64,000 nt of DNA, from the NCBI GenBank assembly GCA_042408665.1, contig JBHOQW010000252.1, positions 1-64,000 on the forward strand, written 5' to 3'. The notes under the pieces are model-generated. The model did no database searches and was not told the DNA's origin. It saw nothing but the letters and a program-made list of their open reading frames with translations. This document shows positions 7,507 through 16,516 of the stretch, in pieces (position 1 is the stretch's first letter; each line of letters opens with the position of its first letter). A program made the position numbers and the translations under genes. The stretch is from CAUJGQ01 sp042408665. Lineage in GTDB: Bacteria; Chloroflexota; Dehalococcoidia; CAUJGQ01.

Positions 7507-9369
7507 TCACCGCGCGAGCCAGGGGTGAACCGCCTGATCGAGCAGGAGCGCGGCGAAGAGCGCTGCCAGGTACACGATGGAAAAATGGAAGAGGCGCATC
7601 ACGGGGTAGGCGTCGCCGCGACGCACCAGTGCCAGCGCCTCCCGAACCAGCACCGCGCCCAGCGCCACGGCCGCGGCGAGGTACAGCGGCCCTGCCCCGC
7701 CGGCGAGGCTGGGCACCAGTGACACCGGCACCAGCAGGAGGCTGTAGGCCGCGATCTGCCGCCGGGTGGTCGATTCGCCGCGCACCACCGGCAACATCGG
7801 CACCCCCGCTGCGGCATAGTCCCCGCGATAGCGAAGCGCCAGTGCCCAGAAGTGCGGCGGCGTCCAGAGCAGGATCACGGTGAACAGGGCCACCGCTTCC
7901 AAGCCCAGACTGCCGCGCACCGCCGCCCAGCCCACCAGCGGCGGCACCGCCCCGGCCGCGCCGCCGATCACGATATTCTGCACACTGTGCCGCTTGAGCC
8001 AGGCCGTGTACACGAACACATAAAACAGCAGGGCACCGGCGGCCAGCACGGCGCTGAGCAGGTTGGCGACCGTGGCCAGCACCAGGAAACCCACCACTCC
8101 CAGCGTGACGCCGAACGCCAGCGCGCGCGCCGGGGTGACCTGTCCCCGCGGTAGGCTGCGGCGGCGCGTGCGGTGCATCACCTGGTCGATATCGCGGTCG
8201 AGGTAGCAGTTGATAGCGTTGGCACCGCCAGCGCACAGCGCCCCGCCGACGACCGTGGCCAGCACCAACCAGGGGGCCGGCAGCCCGTCGGCCGCGCGCA
8301 CCATGGTCGGCACCGTGGTCACCAGCAGGAGTTCGATGATGCGCGGTTTGGTGAGCGAGAGATAAGCCCCGAGTGTGGCGCGCCAGCGGCCGGGCGCCGG
8401 CTCGGGCCTGCCCAGGCTTGGCTCCGGTGCAGCCGGTGTATCGGGTACCCCGGGCCCCCGGTCAACCGACGCGGGTTGCGCGCGCCCGGCGGCGTGGAAC
8501 GCCAGCGCTGCCAGGGCTACGAGCAGGCCCCACACCAGCGCGGCCAGGCTGAGGTGGGCAATGCGTATCGGTGGGCTGAGGCGCAGCCAGACATTGCCCG
8601 CGCCGACCAGCACCTGTGCCAGGTACACGGCCGTCAGGGTGGCGGCCACCGTGCGCACCGCGGGGTGGCGGCCCGGCGTGCGGAACGCACGCCAGAGCAA
8701 TACGGCGATCAGAACGCCGGCACCGGCGGCCACCAGGCGGTGGAAGGCGTGGATGTCGGCCATGCGCTCCCCGGCTGGGAACAGCTCACCGTTGCACAGC
8801 GGCCACCCACGGCAGGCCAGGCCGGCCCCTTTGCCCGTGACGTATGCACCGGTCAGCAAGAGAAGATACGTCACCACAGCGGTGCCCCCGGCCAGCAGGG
8901 CGAACCCTTCACCGAGGGCGGGAAGGGCACCGCGCCGGCGCAGCACGGGCGCGAACGCCCCAACCGCTGTGGCGATCAGGCAGGCAAACACGGCCATCGA
9001 GGTGGCGAGGTGAGCGGCGACGATCGTCGGTGGGAGTTCATGCAAGACCGTGATGCCGCCTAGGATCACCTGCGCCACCAGGAAGGGAAGGGCCAGCAGC
9101 GCCGGTCGCAGGATCGAGGGCTGGTGCCGGTAGGCGCGCCACGCGCTGACCACGGTGGCCACGACCAATACGGTGACGGCCGAGGCGAGCAGACGATGGC
9201 TGTACTCGATCAGGGTGGGGCGATTGAGCGGTGGGATGACATGGCCGTGGCACAACGGCCAATCGGGACAACCCAGCCCAGATCCGGTCACCCGCACTGT
9301 GGCGCCGGACACGACGAGCAGCCATGTGGCGAACACCGCCGCCAGCGTCAGCCGTTGAAAGCGCGTCAT
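7507..9369 (-). CDS. ctaAB: Heme A synthase-heme O synthase fusion (CtaA-CtaB)
   Basis: A 620-residue two-domain membrane protein. Residues 1-295 are CtaA/COX15 (heme O to heme A), with heme-ligand or catalytic histidines at about 58, 120, 210 and 272 and Cys pairs 34/40 and 186/192. A proline-rich linker follows (295-333). Residues 335-620 are CtaB/COX10, the protoheme IX farnesyltransferase, with the prenyl-diphosphate motif NCYLDRDIDQVMHRTRRR. One chain thus carries both steps from heme B to heme A. It sits divergently next to the caa3 oxidase operon that needs heme A. Start ATG 9369 was preferred over an in-frame start at 9405 that lacks a ribosome site. Confidence 0.93.
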   Translation of the reverse strand: MTRFQRLTLAAVFATWLLVVSGATVRVTGSGLGCPDWPLCHGHVIPPLNRPTLIEYSHRLLASAVTVLVVATVVSAWRAYRHQPSILRPALLALPFLVAQVILGGITVLHELPPTIVAAHLATSMAVFACLIATAVGAFAPVLRRRGALPALGEGFALLAGGTAVVTYLLLLTGAYVTGKGAGLACRGWPLCNGELFPAGERMADIHAFHRLVAAGAGVLIAVLLWRAFRTPGRHPAVRTVAATLTAVYLAQVLVGAGNVWLRLSPPIRIAHLSLAALVWGLLVALAALAFHAAGRAQPASVDRGPGVPDTPAAPEPSLGRPEPAPGRWRATLGAYLSLTKPRIIELLLVTTVPTMVRAADGLPAPWLVLATVVGGALCAGGANAINCYLDRDIDQVMHRTRRRSLPRGQVTPARALAFGVTLGVVGFLVLATVANLLSAVLAAGALLFYVFVYTAWLKRHSVQNIVIGGAAGAVPPLVGWAAVRGSLGLEAVALFTVILLWTPPHFWALALRYRGDYAAAGVPMLPVVRGESTTRRQIAAYSLLLVPVSLVPSLAGGAGPLYLAAAVALGAVLVREALALVRRGDAYPVMRLFHFSIVYLAALFAALLLDQAVHPWLAR

Positions 9370-9685
9370 GGTCGCCCCCACGAATGGCCTTGCCCTGATG
9401 GGCATCGGAAGCGGACGGGGCGGTGCGTTCTCAGCGGTGTGCTCTCAGTTGGCCTCGAGCGCTCGGGCGTTGATCACCCAGGTCTGTGCCCGCGAGCTGA
9501 CACCGCGCGCACCGCACGTGGGGAGCAGCAGACAGAGGGTGCACGCCACCGCCTGTCTTCGAGTCTATCCACGGGGACGCGCGGGCGCAATCGCCCACCC
9601 GTGCCCCGCCGAGGGCGATGCCACGTGCGCGCGGTGGGGGCTGGATCGTAAGCGGCGGGCGGCCATACTTAGGAGGCAGTGCGCC

Positions 9686-9781
9686 ATGCGCCTGAGGTCG
9701 CAGCGCAGGGATACGGGGCGACGCAGGGTACCATCGCGGTTTCCGTGGGGGACCATCGGTCGGTCCACCGCGGGTGGATGA
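9686..9781 (+). CDS. Candidate small basic ORF, low confidence
   Basis: A 31-codon frame whose ATG 9686 is preceded by a perfect AGGAGG with 9-nt spacing. The peptide is Arg-rich with no recognisable domain. It ends 18 bp before the ctaC -35 box. The strong ribosome site is the only support; high-GC DNA often yields such frames by chance. Confidence 0.2.
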   Translation: MRLRSQRRDTGRRRVPSRFPWGTIGRSTAGG

Positions 9782-9798
9782 CGGGCATGCTCGTTTGC

Positions 9799-9827
9799 TT
9801 GACACACGCCGGGTGCCTTCTTACGAT
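9799..9827 (+). promoter_or_regulatory. Predicted promoter of the caa3 oxidase operon
   Basis: A consensus TTGACA (9799-9804), a 17-nt spacer and TACGAT (9822-9827). The predicted start near 9834 leaves a leader of about 138 nt before ctaC. Confidence 0.6.
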
Positions 9828-9971
9828 CGGCACACGGCCGAACGCATAGGCGACGAGGCCTGGCGAGCTCCCCCTACCTTAGCGTCACCCTCGTCCCACT
9901 GATGAGCGTGTGAGGCGGCCCCCACGCGGCGGCCGTTGTTCTGCCAGTCACCAATGCGCATCGGAGGGCCC

Positions 9972-11015
9972 ATGGGAGCTCCCGCACGACTTCGCCTGCT
10001 CCTCCGGACGGTCACTCTGGCCGCGCCGGTGCTCGCCCTGGCGAGCGCCTGCCGCACCGAAAGCCCGCTCAGCACGCTGACGGATCGCGGCGAAGTGGCC
10101 GAACGGATCAACAACCTCTTTTTCCCGGTCTTCTGGTTCGCCGTCGTCCCGATCTTCGTGGTGGTCGAGGGATTATTGCTTTACGCCGTGCTGCGGTATC
10201 GGCAGCGACCGGGCCGGGAGGCCCTGCCCCAGCAGGTGCACGGCAACACGCGGCTGGAGGTCGGGTGGACCATTCTGCCGTCACTGATCCTGGCTGTGAT
10301 CGCCATCCCGACGATCAGGACCATCGTTGATCTCTCGCGCAAGCCCGATAACCCGTTGGAAGTCCGCGTTATCGCCCATCAATGGTGGTGGGAGTTCCAG
10401 TATCGCGACCCATCCGACCCAAACAAGTCCGTCTACGTCGCCAACGAGATGCATATCCCAGCTGGCCGCAGGGTGTACGCCACGGTCGAGTCGGTCGACG
10501 TGATCCATAGCTTTTGGGTGCCGAACCTCTCGGGTAAAATGGATGCCGTCCCCGGTAAGCAGAACCATGTCTGGTTTTCGGCCAAACAGCCGGGTGTGTA
10601 TCAGGGCCAGTGCGCTGAATTCTGTGGCGACTCGCATGCCTTGATGCGCTTCGTGGTGATCGCGCAGCCGGAGAGTGAGTTCAACCAGTGGTTGCAGGGG
10701 CAGGCGCGGCAGGCGCGCACGCCCACGGGCGGCTCGGCGGCACGCGGCTTTGAGGTCTTCATGGGCAACGCCTGCATCGGTTGCCACGCCATCGAGGGTA
10801 CCAACGCCCAGGGCCGCATCGCGCCCAACCTGACGCACTTCGGCAGTCGGCTGACGTTGGGCGCGAACCGGCTGGAGAACACGCCGGAGAACGTGGTGCG
10901 CTGGATCAAAAACCCGCAGGCGGTCAAGCCGGGGGCAAAGATGCCCGCGTGGGAGGGCGTGCTGAGCGAGGAGGACATCAAGGCGATCGCGGACTATCTG
11001 GAGAGCCTCAAATAG
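9972..11015 (+). CDS. ctaC: Cytochrome c oxidase subunit II with fused cytochrome c domain (caa3 type)
   Basis: A 347-residue lipoprotein (lipobox LASAC, Cys27) with two membrane helices and a periplasmic cupredoxin domain. CuA ligands are visible as His179, Cys214, Cys218, His222 and Met225 (CAEFCGDSHALM). A C-terminal cytochrome c domain has the heme motif CIGCH at 268-272 and an axial-Met segment GAKMPAW. It accepts electrons and passes them to CuA and then heme a of CtaD. Start ATG 9972 is chosen because GGAGG lies 5 nt upstream and it gives a clean lipoprotein signal; an upstream TTG start is in frame. It is the first gene of the operon. Confidence 0.96.
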   Translation: MGAPARLRLLLRTVTLAAPVLALASACRTESPLSTLTDRGEVAERINNLFFPVFWFAVVPIFVVVEGLLLYAVLRYRQRPGREALPQQVHGNTRLEVGWTILPSLILAVIAIPTIRTIVDLSRKPDNPLEVRVIAHQWWWEFQYRDPSDPNKSVYVANEMHIPAGRRVYATVESVDVIHSFWVPNLSGKMDAVPGKQNHVWFSAKQPGVYQGQCAEFCGDSHALMRFVVIAQPESEFNQWLQGQARQARTPTGGSAARGFEVFMGNACIGCHAIEGTNAQGRIAPNLTHFGSRLTLGANRLENTPENVVRWIKNPQAVKPGAKMPAWEGVLSEEDIKAIADYLESLK

Positions 11016-11086
11016 CCGAGGGACCGGGGAGCGTACCGTTCCCCGCCATCTCAACGAAGCGACAACCCGGTTGAGGGGGTTGGGCG

Positions 11087-12985
11087 ATGGCGACCATCCA
11101 GCAAACGGCGGTGCCGACGCTTCTGCGGCGGCCGACCAGCACCGAGGGCTTCTGGAGCTGGCTGACCACGGTCGACCACAAGCGGATCGGTATTCTCTAC
11201 GGCGTCACGGCGTTCATCTTTTTCCTGTTGGGCGGCATCGAGGCGCTCCTCATTCGCCTGCAGCTCGCACGGCCCAATCTCGATGTCCTCACGGCCGACC
11301 GCTACAACCAGCTCTTCACCATGCACGGCACCACCATGATCTTCTTGGTGGTGATGCCGATGAGCGCGGCCTTCTTCAACTTCCTTATCCCCCTCATGAT
11401 CGGCGCGCGAGACGTCGCCTTCCCGCGCCTGAACGCCCTCAGCTACTGGGTCTTCCTGTTCGGCGGGCTGTTCCTCTACGCCAGCTTCTTCTTCGGCGGG
11501 GCGCCCAACCAGGGCTGGTACGGTTACGCGCCGCTCACCGCCAAGCTCTACACTCCCGGCCACGGTGTGGACTTCTGGGCACTTAGCCTGCAGATGCTGG
11601 GCATCGCCTCGCTGGCTTCGTCGTTCAACTTTATCGTCACCATCTTGAACATGCGTGCGCCGGGCATGACGCTCCTCCGCATGCCGGTGTTCGCATGGAT
11701 GACGCTGGTGGTGGCGTTCTTGCTTATCACGGCCATTCCGCCGATCTCGGTGGGCCTCTTTGAGCTGATGTTCGACCGCTTCTTCAACACGAACTTCTTC
11801 AACGTGACGAAGGGCGGCGACCCCATCCTTTGGCAGCACTTGTTCTGGCTCTTCGGTCACCCGGAGGTGTACATCCTCATCCTGCCGGCGATGGGTATTG
11901 TGTCCGAGGTGTTGCCCACCTTCGCACGCAAGCCGCTCTTTGGCTACGCGGTGGTCGTTTTCTCTGGTGTTGCCATCGGCTTCATGGGATGGGGCGTGTG
12001 GGCACACCACATGTTTGTGGTCGGCCTCGGGCCGGCGGCGAACGCTGCCTTCGCTACCTCGACGATGCTCATCGCCGTGCCCACCGGGGTGAAGATCTTC
12101 AACTGGCTTGGCACTTTGTGGGGTGGCTCGATCAACATCAAGACGCCGGTGATGTTCGCCATCGGTTTCGTGGCGATGTTTATCATCGGTGGCCTCTCCG
12201 GTGTCACCCACGCGATGGTTCCGGCTGATACCCAGCAGAACGACACGTATTACATCATCGCCCACTTCCACTACGTCCTCTTCGGTGGCGCGATCTTCGG
12301 TCTGTTCGCCGGTATCTATTACTGGTGGCCGAAGATCACGGGCAAATTGCTAGATGAAGGCCTGGGCCGCCTGCACTTCTGGCTGATGCTGATCGGCTTC
12401 AACCTCACGTTTGGCCCCATGCACATCGTGGGGCTGGAGGGGATGCTGCGACGCACGTTCACCTACCCGGAGGGGACCGGTTGGGACTTCTGGAACCTGC
12501 TGGAGACGATCGGCGCGTTTGTGATCGCGGCCTCCATCCTGGTGTTCATCTTCAACGTGATCAAGACCGCTCGCAGCCGCGAGCGCGCCCCGCTCGACCC
12601 GTGGGACGCGCGCACCTTGGAGTGGATGACGCCGTCGTCGCCACCGCCGCACTACAACTGGGATGAGATCCCAACGGTGCACACCCGCGACGAGTTCTGG
12701 CACCGCAAGTACGGTGAGGATGAGAGCGGCCGGGCCGTGCCGCGGCCGGAGTACCGCGCGGTGGCGGTGGCCGAGAGCGGGCACGGCGCGCACGGTCACG
12801 GCATCCACATGCCTTCGCCCTCATACTGGCCGCTGGTCACGGCCGCCGGTCTGCCGATCATGGCCGCCGGGCTGCTTATCACCACCGCCAGCGCGGTGGC
12901 CGGGTGGGTGGTCGTCGGTGTGGGCGCCCTGGTGCTGCTGGCCGGCGTCTTCGGCTGGTCGCTGGAGCCGATCGCTGAGGAGTAG
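11087..12985 (+). CDS. ctaD: Cytochrome c oxidase subunit I
   Basis: The 632-residue catalytic heme-copper subunit. A heme a ligand is at about His80 (FTMHGTTM). GHPEVYILILPAMG places the CuB ligand His258 and the cross-linked Tyr262, and the HHMF and HFHYVLFGG segments supply the remaining CuB and heme histidines. It is A-type by the HPEVY motif. The C-terminus carries about two extra membrane helices (residues ~575-632) after a charged linker containing HGAHGHGIH. It is in an operon between ctaC and ctaE. Confidence 0.97.
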   Translation: MATIQQTAVPTLLRRPTSTEGFWSWLTTVDHKRIGILYGVTAFIFFLLGGIEALLIRLQLARPNLDVLTADRYNQLFTMHGTTMIFLVVMPMSAAFFNFLIPLMIGARDVAFPRLNALSYWVFLFGGLFLYASFFFGGAPNQGWYGYAPLTAKLYTPGHGVDFWALSLQMLGIASLASSFNFIVTILNMRAPGMTLLRMPVFAWMTLVVAFLLITAIPPISVGLFELMFDRFFNTNFFNVTKGGDPILWQHLFWLFGHPEVYILILPAMGIVSEVLPTFARKPLFGYAVVVFSGVAIGFMGWGVWAHHMFVVGLGPAANAAFATSTMLIAVPTGVKIFNWLGTLWGGSINIKTPVMFAIGFVAMFIIGGLSGVTHAMVPADTQQNDTYYIIAHFHYVLFGGAIFGLFAGIYYWWPKITGKLLDEGLGRLHFWLMLIGFNLTFGPMHIVGLEGMLRRTFTYPEGTGWDFWNLLETIGAFVIAASILVFIFNVIKTARSRERAPLDPWDARTLEWMTPSSPPPHYNWDEIPTVHTRDEFWHRKYGEDESGRAVPRPEYRAVAVAESGHGAHGHGIHMPSPSYWPLVTAAGLPIMAAGLLITTASAVAGWVVVGVGALVLLAGVFGWSLEPIAEE

Positions 12986-13023
12986 AGCAGGGGGCGCCGG
13001 AAGCGAATCCGTGGAGCGTGGTT

Positions 13024-13635
13024 ATGGCTCTGGAGCATGCCGCAAGCGCGCATGAGATGGAAACCAGCACCGGGCTGGACAACCGCAAGCTGTTCATGTG
13101 GTTGTTCCTGGCCTCGGATTGCCTGTTCTTCGGCTCGCTGATCGCGACCTACCTGCTGTACCGCGGTCGGGATCAGGCGCTGGGCATGCCGGGCCCGCAC
13201 CCGCACGAGATTTTCGACATCCCGTACACCTCCGTTAGCTCGTTCGTGCTGCTCATGAGCAGCCTGACGATGGTGCTGGCGCTGGCCGCCATCCAGCGCG
13301 GCGATGTGCGCGGCCTGCGCATCTGGCTGCTGGCCACGGCCGGGCTGGGCATGACCTTCCTGGGTGGCCAGGCCTATGAGTTCACCACCTTCGTGCACGA
13401 GGGTCTCACACCGAGCACGAACCTGTTCGGCAGCTCGTTCTTCGTGCTCACCGGCTTCCATGGGGCACACGTGGCCGTGGGGGTGTTTATCCTGCTGTCC
13501 ATCTTCACCATGGCCTCCATGGGCCGGATCCAGCAGAAAGATAGCCTCACGGTGGAGATCGCCGGCCTGTACTGGCACTTCGTGGACATCGTGTGGATCC
13601 TGATCTTCACCCTCGTTTACCTGCTGCCGCAGTGA
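13024..13635 (+). CDS. ctaE: Cytochrome c oxidase subunit III
   Basis: A 203-residue integral membrane protein of the COX3 family. It has five predicted helices, the short bacterial form. Diagnostic segments are KLFMWLFLASDCLFFG near the N-terminus, GFHGAHVAVG, and the C-terminal YWHFVDIVWILIFTLVYL. Subunit III stabilises the core and supports proton uptake. Start ATG 13024 follows GTGGAG; an in-frame GTG two codons earlier is less likely. It lies 38 nt after ctaD. Confidence 0.96.
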   Translation: MALEHAASAHEMETSTGLDNRKLFMWLFLASDCLFFGSLIATYLLYRGRDQALGMPGPHPHEIFDIPYTSVSSFVLLMSSLTMVLALAAIQRGDVRGLRIWLLATAGLGMTFLGGQAYEFTTFVHEGLTPSTNLFGSSFFVLTGFHGAHVAVGVFILLSIFTMASMGRIQQKDSLTVEIAGLYWHFVDIVWILIFTLVYLLPQ

Positions 13636-13658
13636 GTGGACGGGACAGGAGTGGAGGT

Positions 13659-13982
13659 ATGACCGCTACGCGAGAACAGACCGCCGTCGAGCGTCGCGTT
13701 GAGCACCCCCATCCCGGGCCGCGCGCCTATGTGCAGATCGCGATCATCCTAGCGGTGCTGACGGCGATCGAGGTCGCGCTCTCCTATCTCGGCTTTGTCA
13801 AAGCGCTCACGATCACCGGCATGTTGATCGTCATGGCGATCAAGTTCGCGCTGGTCGTGATGTGGTACATGCATCTGCGTTTTGACAGCCGGTTGTTCAG
13901 CGTGATGTTCGTCGGCGGGCTGGGGCTGGCGCTGGCGGTGTTCATCGCCGTGCTGACCATCCAGCGGGTGTTCTTCGCGTAG
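13659..13982 (+). CDS. ctaF: Cytochrome c oxidase subunit IV (small prokaryotic type)
   Basis: A 107-residue protein with three predicted membrane helices. It has the COX4_pro signature: an IxxxLAVLTAIEVALSY helix, a MAIKFALVVMWYMHLRFDS segment and a C-terminal helix. It is a small accessory subunit of caa3 oxidases. ATG 13659 has GGAGG 3 nt upstream, and the gene begins 23 nt after ctaE. Confidence 0.93.
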   Translation: MTATREQTAVERRVEHPHPGPRAYVQIAIILAVLTAIEVALSYLGFVKALTITGMLIVMAIKFALVVMWYMHLRFDSRLFSVMFVGGLGLALAVFIAVLTIQRVFFA

Positions 13983-14035
13983 CGGCGCCTGGGCTTGCCG
14001 GGGTCCGGTTCCTGCCCGGATGGAAGGACGAGGCC

Positions 14036-14890
14036 ATGTCCTGGCACGTGCATCCCGACGTCATCCTGTGGATCGCGCTGATTGAGGCCGCCTATCTGTA
14101 CGGCCTGCGTGCGGTGGGCAGCCCGCGCGGCCTGCGCGCCTCGCCCGCGCAGGTGGCGTGGTTCAGCCTCGGGGTCGCGGTGCTCTACATCGGCGCGGGC
14201 ACGCCGATCCATGACATCGCGGAACAGCGCCTGTTCAGCGTGCATATGGTGCAGCACATGCTGTTCACGCTGGTGGCGCCGCCGTTCCTGCTGCTCGGCA
14301 CGCCGGACTGGCTGTTGCTACCGGTGCTGGAACGGCAACGGCTGCGGCGTCTGGCGCGCTTCCTCACCCGGCCGGCGGTGGCCTTCACGCTGTTCAACCT
14401 GGTGACCGCCGTTACCCACCTGCCGGACGTGGGCGACGCCGCTTTGCGCCACCACTGGTTTCACTTCGTCCTGCATGTGGTGCTGCTTGGCTCGGCGCTG
14501 CTCATGTGGTGGCCGGTGTTGAGCCCCACGGTGCTGCTGCCGCGCCTGTCCGAGCCGCTGCAGATGGTGTACCTGTTCCTGCAATCGTTCGTGCCCACCG
14601 TGCTGGCGTCGTTTATCACCTTCTCCAGCACGGTCTGGTACGAGTTCTACGCGCAGGCGCCGCGCCTGTGGGGCATCAGCGCCATCGAGGACCAACGCTA
14701 CGCCGGGCTGATCATGAAGCTGGGCGGGGGCGCCATCCTTTGGCTGGTTATCGGCATCATTTTCTTCCGCTGGGTCGCCCGCGAGGAGCGCAAGGAGCGC
14801 GCGAGCGCCACCGAGCTCCGCTGGGAGGACGTGGAGGAGGAGCTGCGTCGGATGGGGCTGACCAAGCCGCCGAGCCGGCGGGCTCGCTAG
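14036..14890 (+). CDS. ctaG: Cytochrome c oxidase assembly factor, CtaG (caa3) family
   Basis: A 284-residue protein with about seven membrane helices. It shows the caa3_CtaG features: a G-x-P-I-H-D-I-A-E segment, SVHMVQHMLFTLVAPPFLLLG, and a later W-x-H-F-V-L-H-V helix, rich in membrane-facing His that could bind copper. It is required in Bacillus-type systems for formation of active caa3 oxidase, probably at the CuB site. A charged cytoplasmic tail follows residue ~245. It is operonic, 53 nt after ctaF. Confidence 0.92.
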   Translation: MSWHVHPDVILWIALIEAAYLYGLRAVGSPRGLRASPAQVAWFSLGVAVLYIGAGTPIHDIAEQRLFSVHMVQHMLFTLVAPPFLLLGTPDWLLLPVLERQRLRRLARFLTRPAVAFTLFNLVTAVTHLPDVGDAALRHHWFHFVLHVVLLGSALLMWWPVLSPTVLLPRLSEPLQMVYLFLQSFVPTVLASFITFSSTVWYEFYAQAPRLWGISAIEDQRYAGLIMKLGGGAILWLVIGIIFFRWVAREERKERASATELRWEDVEEELRRMGLTKPPSRRAR

Positions 14891-14947
14891 CGGCTCGACG
14901 TTGAAGAGCGAGGGGACGCGGCCCGACCGCGTTCCAGGGGGGTGTGC

Positions 14948-15892
14948 ATGCGCGAACGGTTGGTCCTGCCAATCCTGATCCCGGTCGCCGCAGCGGGCGT
15001 CATCGCTTTGCTCATCTTCAGCGCGTCCCGCATCCTCCTGGCTATGGATCCGCGGTACGCGGTGCCCACGGCCCTGATCATCGCGCTCGGTATCCTGGGC
15101 GTGAGCACGCTCCTAGCGGTGGGGCCGCGCATCAGCAGGGCGCTCCTATACCTGCTCACCGCCGTCCCGGCCTCAGTGGTGATCGCCGTGGGGCTGTACC
15201 TCGCGGTGCGACCGGGCGAGGAGGCGGCGGCAGGCGGCGGCGGTCCGGCACCCGTTACCACGGTGGTGATGACGGCCACGGACAACAAGTTCTCCTTAAC
15301 CGAGATCTCAGTGCCGGTAAACACGGAGATTACATTCACCCTGGATAACAAAGGCCAGGCGCTGCACAACTGGCACGTTCTCAATGTTAAGGATAAAGAC
15401 GGAAAGGATATCACCACCACGCTGCTGGCCGGCGGCAAGAGCGAAACCATCAAGTTCACCATCGCGCAAACCGGCACGTTTGACTTCCAGTGCGACGTTC
15501 ACCCGGTAGAGATGCGCGGCAAGCTGACGGTGGTAGCGGCGGTCGCGCCGGCAACCGGAGGGGCGCCAGCGGCTGGGGCCGGACCGGCTACGGGCGGCGG
15601 CGTGCCCGCGGGCGGCACCGTCATCGTCGCCACCGACAACAAGTTCGATAAGACGCAGCTCACCGTCAAAGCCAACGAGCCGGTCACGTTGACCCTCCAG
15701 AACAAGGGCTCAGCCATCCACAACTGGCACGTCCTCAACGTCAAAGATAAGGACGGCAAAGATATCACCACGAACCTGCTTAGTGGTGGGCAATCCCAGA
15801 CGATCACGTTTGTCATTGCGCAAACGGGGACATTCGATTACCAATGCGATGTGCATCCCGTGGAGATGCGCGGCAAACTTACGGTCCAATGA
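14948..15892 (+). CDS. Membrane-anchored tandem cupredoxin
   Basis: A 314-residue protein. It has three membrane helices (about residues 7-30, 40-58 and 66-88) and then two plastocyanin-like domains (106-196 and 224-314) joined by an Ala/Gly/Pro linker. Each has a complete set of type 1 copper ligands: His140 or His143, Cys182, His185, Met189, and His258 or His261, Cys300, His303, Met307. Its position between ctaG and the SCO chaperone suggests electron transfer to, or copper handling for, the oxidase, which is inference. Start ATG 14948 is supported by a G-rich ribosome site. Its stop overlaps the next start by 4 nt. Confidence 0.85.
   Translation: MRERLVLPILIPVAAAGVIALLIFSASRILLAMDPRYAVPTALIIALGILGVSTLLAVGPRISRALLYLLTAVPASVVIAVGLYLAVRPGEEAAAGGGGPAPVTTVVMTATDNKFSLTEISVPVNTEITFTLDNKGQALHNWHVLNVKDKDGKDITTTLLAGGKSETIKFTIAQTGTFDFQCDVHPVEMRGKLTVVAAVAPATGGAPAAGAGPATGGGVPAGGTVIVATDNKFDKTQLTVKANEPVTLTLQNKGSAIHNWHVLNVKDKDGKDITTNLLSGGQSQTITFVIAQTGTFDYQCDVHPVEMRGKLTVQ
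15263..15889 (+). repeat. Two tandem cupredoxin modules within one gene
   Basis: Module 1 (15263-15535) and module 2 (15617-15889) encode almost the same 91-residue domain. The core NWHVLNVKDKDGKDITT and DVHPVEMRGKLTV are identical in both. At DNA level many third positions differ, so the duplication is not recent. Confidence 0.85.
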
Positions 15893-16506
15893 CGGAGCGA
15901 CCGCCACGCGGCCTGCGCGGCTGCCCGCTGCCCTGGGTGGGCCTCGCGCTGGCCATCGCGCTGCTCGCCGCAGGCTGTGCGCGGGGTCAGACCGAGCTTC
16001 CAGGCACGCTGCTTGACCGGACGCCCGCGCCGGACTTCCGGCTGCTGGACCAAGCGGGGCGCGAGGTGACGCTCTCCGGCCTGCGCGGACACGCGGTGGT
16101 GTTGACGTTTATGTACACGATGTGCCCGGATTTCTGCCCGACCACGGCGGAGAAGCTGCGTCGCACCTGGGAGCTGCTCGGTCCCGATGCGGCGCGGGTG
16201 CGGTTTGTCGCGGTCAGCGTCGATCCGCGCGGCGACACCCCCCAGGCGGCGCAGGAATTCTCAGCCCGCCACCGGCTGCCGGACGAGGTCTGGCATTACC
16301 TGGTCGGCACCGAGGCGGAGCTGGAACCGGTGTGGGCGCGGTACGGCATCGTCAGCCTGCGCTCGCCGGTGAGCACGATGCCGGCAGCGGTCGGGCACAC
16401 CGAGGCGCTCTATGTGATCGACCCTGCAGGCCGGGAGCGAACGCTGCTGCGCGGCGACTTCGACCCCGCACAGCTCGCCCAGGCCCTGCGCAAACTGCTC
16501 AAGTGA
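15889..16506 (+). CDS. SCO1/SenC-family copper chaperone
   Basis: A 205-residue lipoprotein (lipobox LLAAGC, Cys30) with a thioredoxin fold. The copper/redox motif is C79-P-D-F-C83 and the third ligand is His170 (AVGHTEALYVID). SCO proteins deliver copper to, or reduce, the CuA site of oxidase subunit II, which here is encoded in the same operon. It overlaps the preceding gene as ATGA, indicating translational coupling. Confidence 0.93.
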   Translation: MTERPPRGLRGCPLPWVGLALAIALLAAGCARGQTELPGTLLDRTPAPDFRLLDQAGREVTLSGLRGHAVVLTFMYTMCPDFCPTTAEKLRRTWELLGPDAARVRFVAVSVDPRGDTPQAAQEFSARHRLPDEVWHYLVGTEAELEPVWARYGIVSLRSPVSTMPAAVGHTEALYVIDPAGRERTLLRGDFDPAQLAQALRKLLK

Positions 16507-16516
16507 GAGGCGTTCG

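Larger units (their letters stand above)
9370..9971. other. Divergent intergenic region between ctaAB and the oxidase operon
   Basis: A 602-bp gap without a convincing gene. It contains the ctaC promoter (9799-9827) and a weak 31-codon reading frame (9686-9781). The remainder shows no recognisable RNA family. Its length and position suggest regulatory sequence serving both directions, which is inference. Confidence 0.5.

Noticed and set aside
6927..8236. Long minus-strand frame continuous with the PH-like gene and overlapping ctaB
   Set aside because: It is the antisense-frame extension within ctaA-ctaB; only the part from ATG 7456 onward is free of the other gene.
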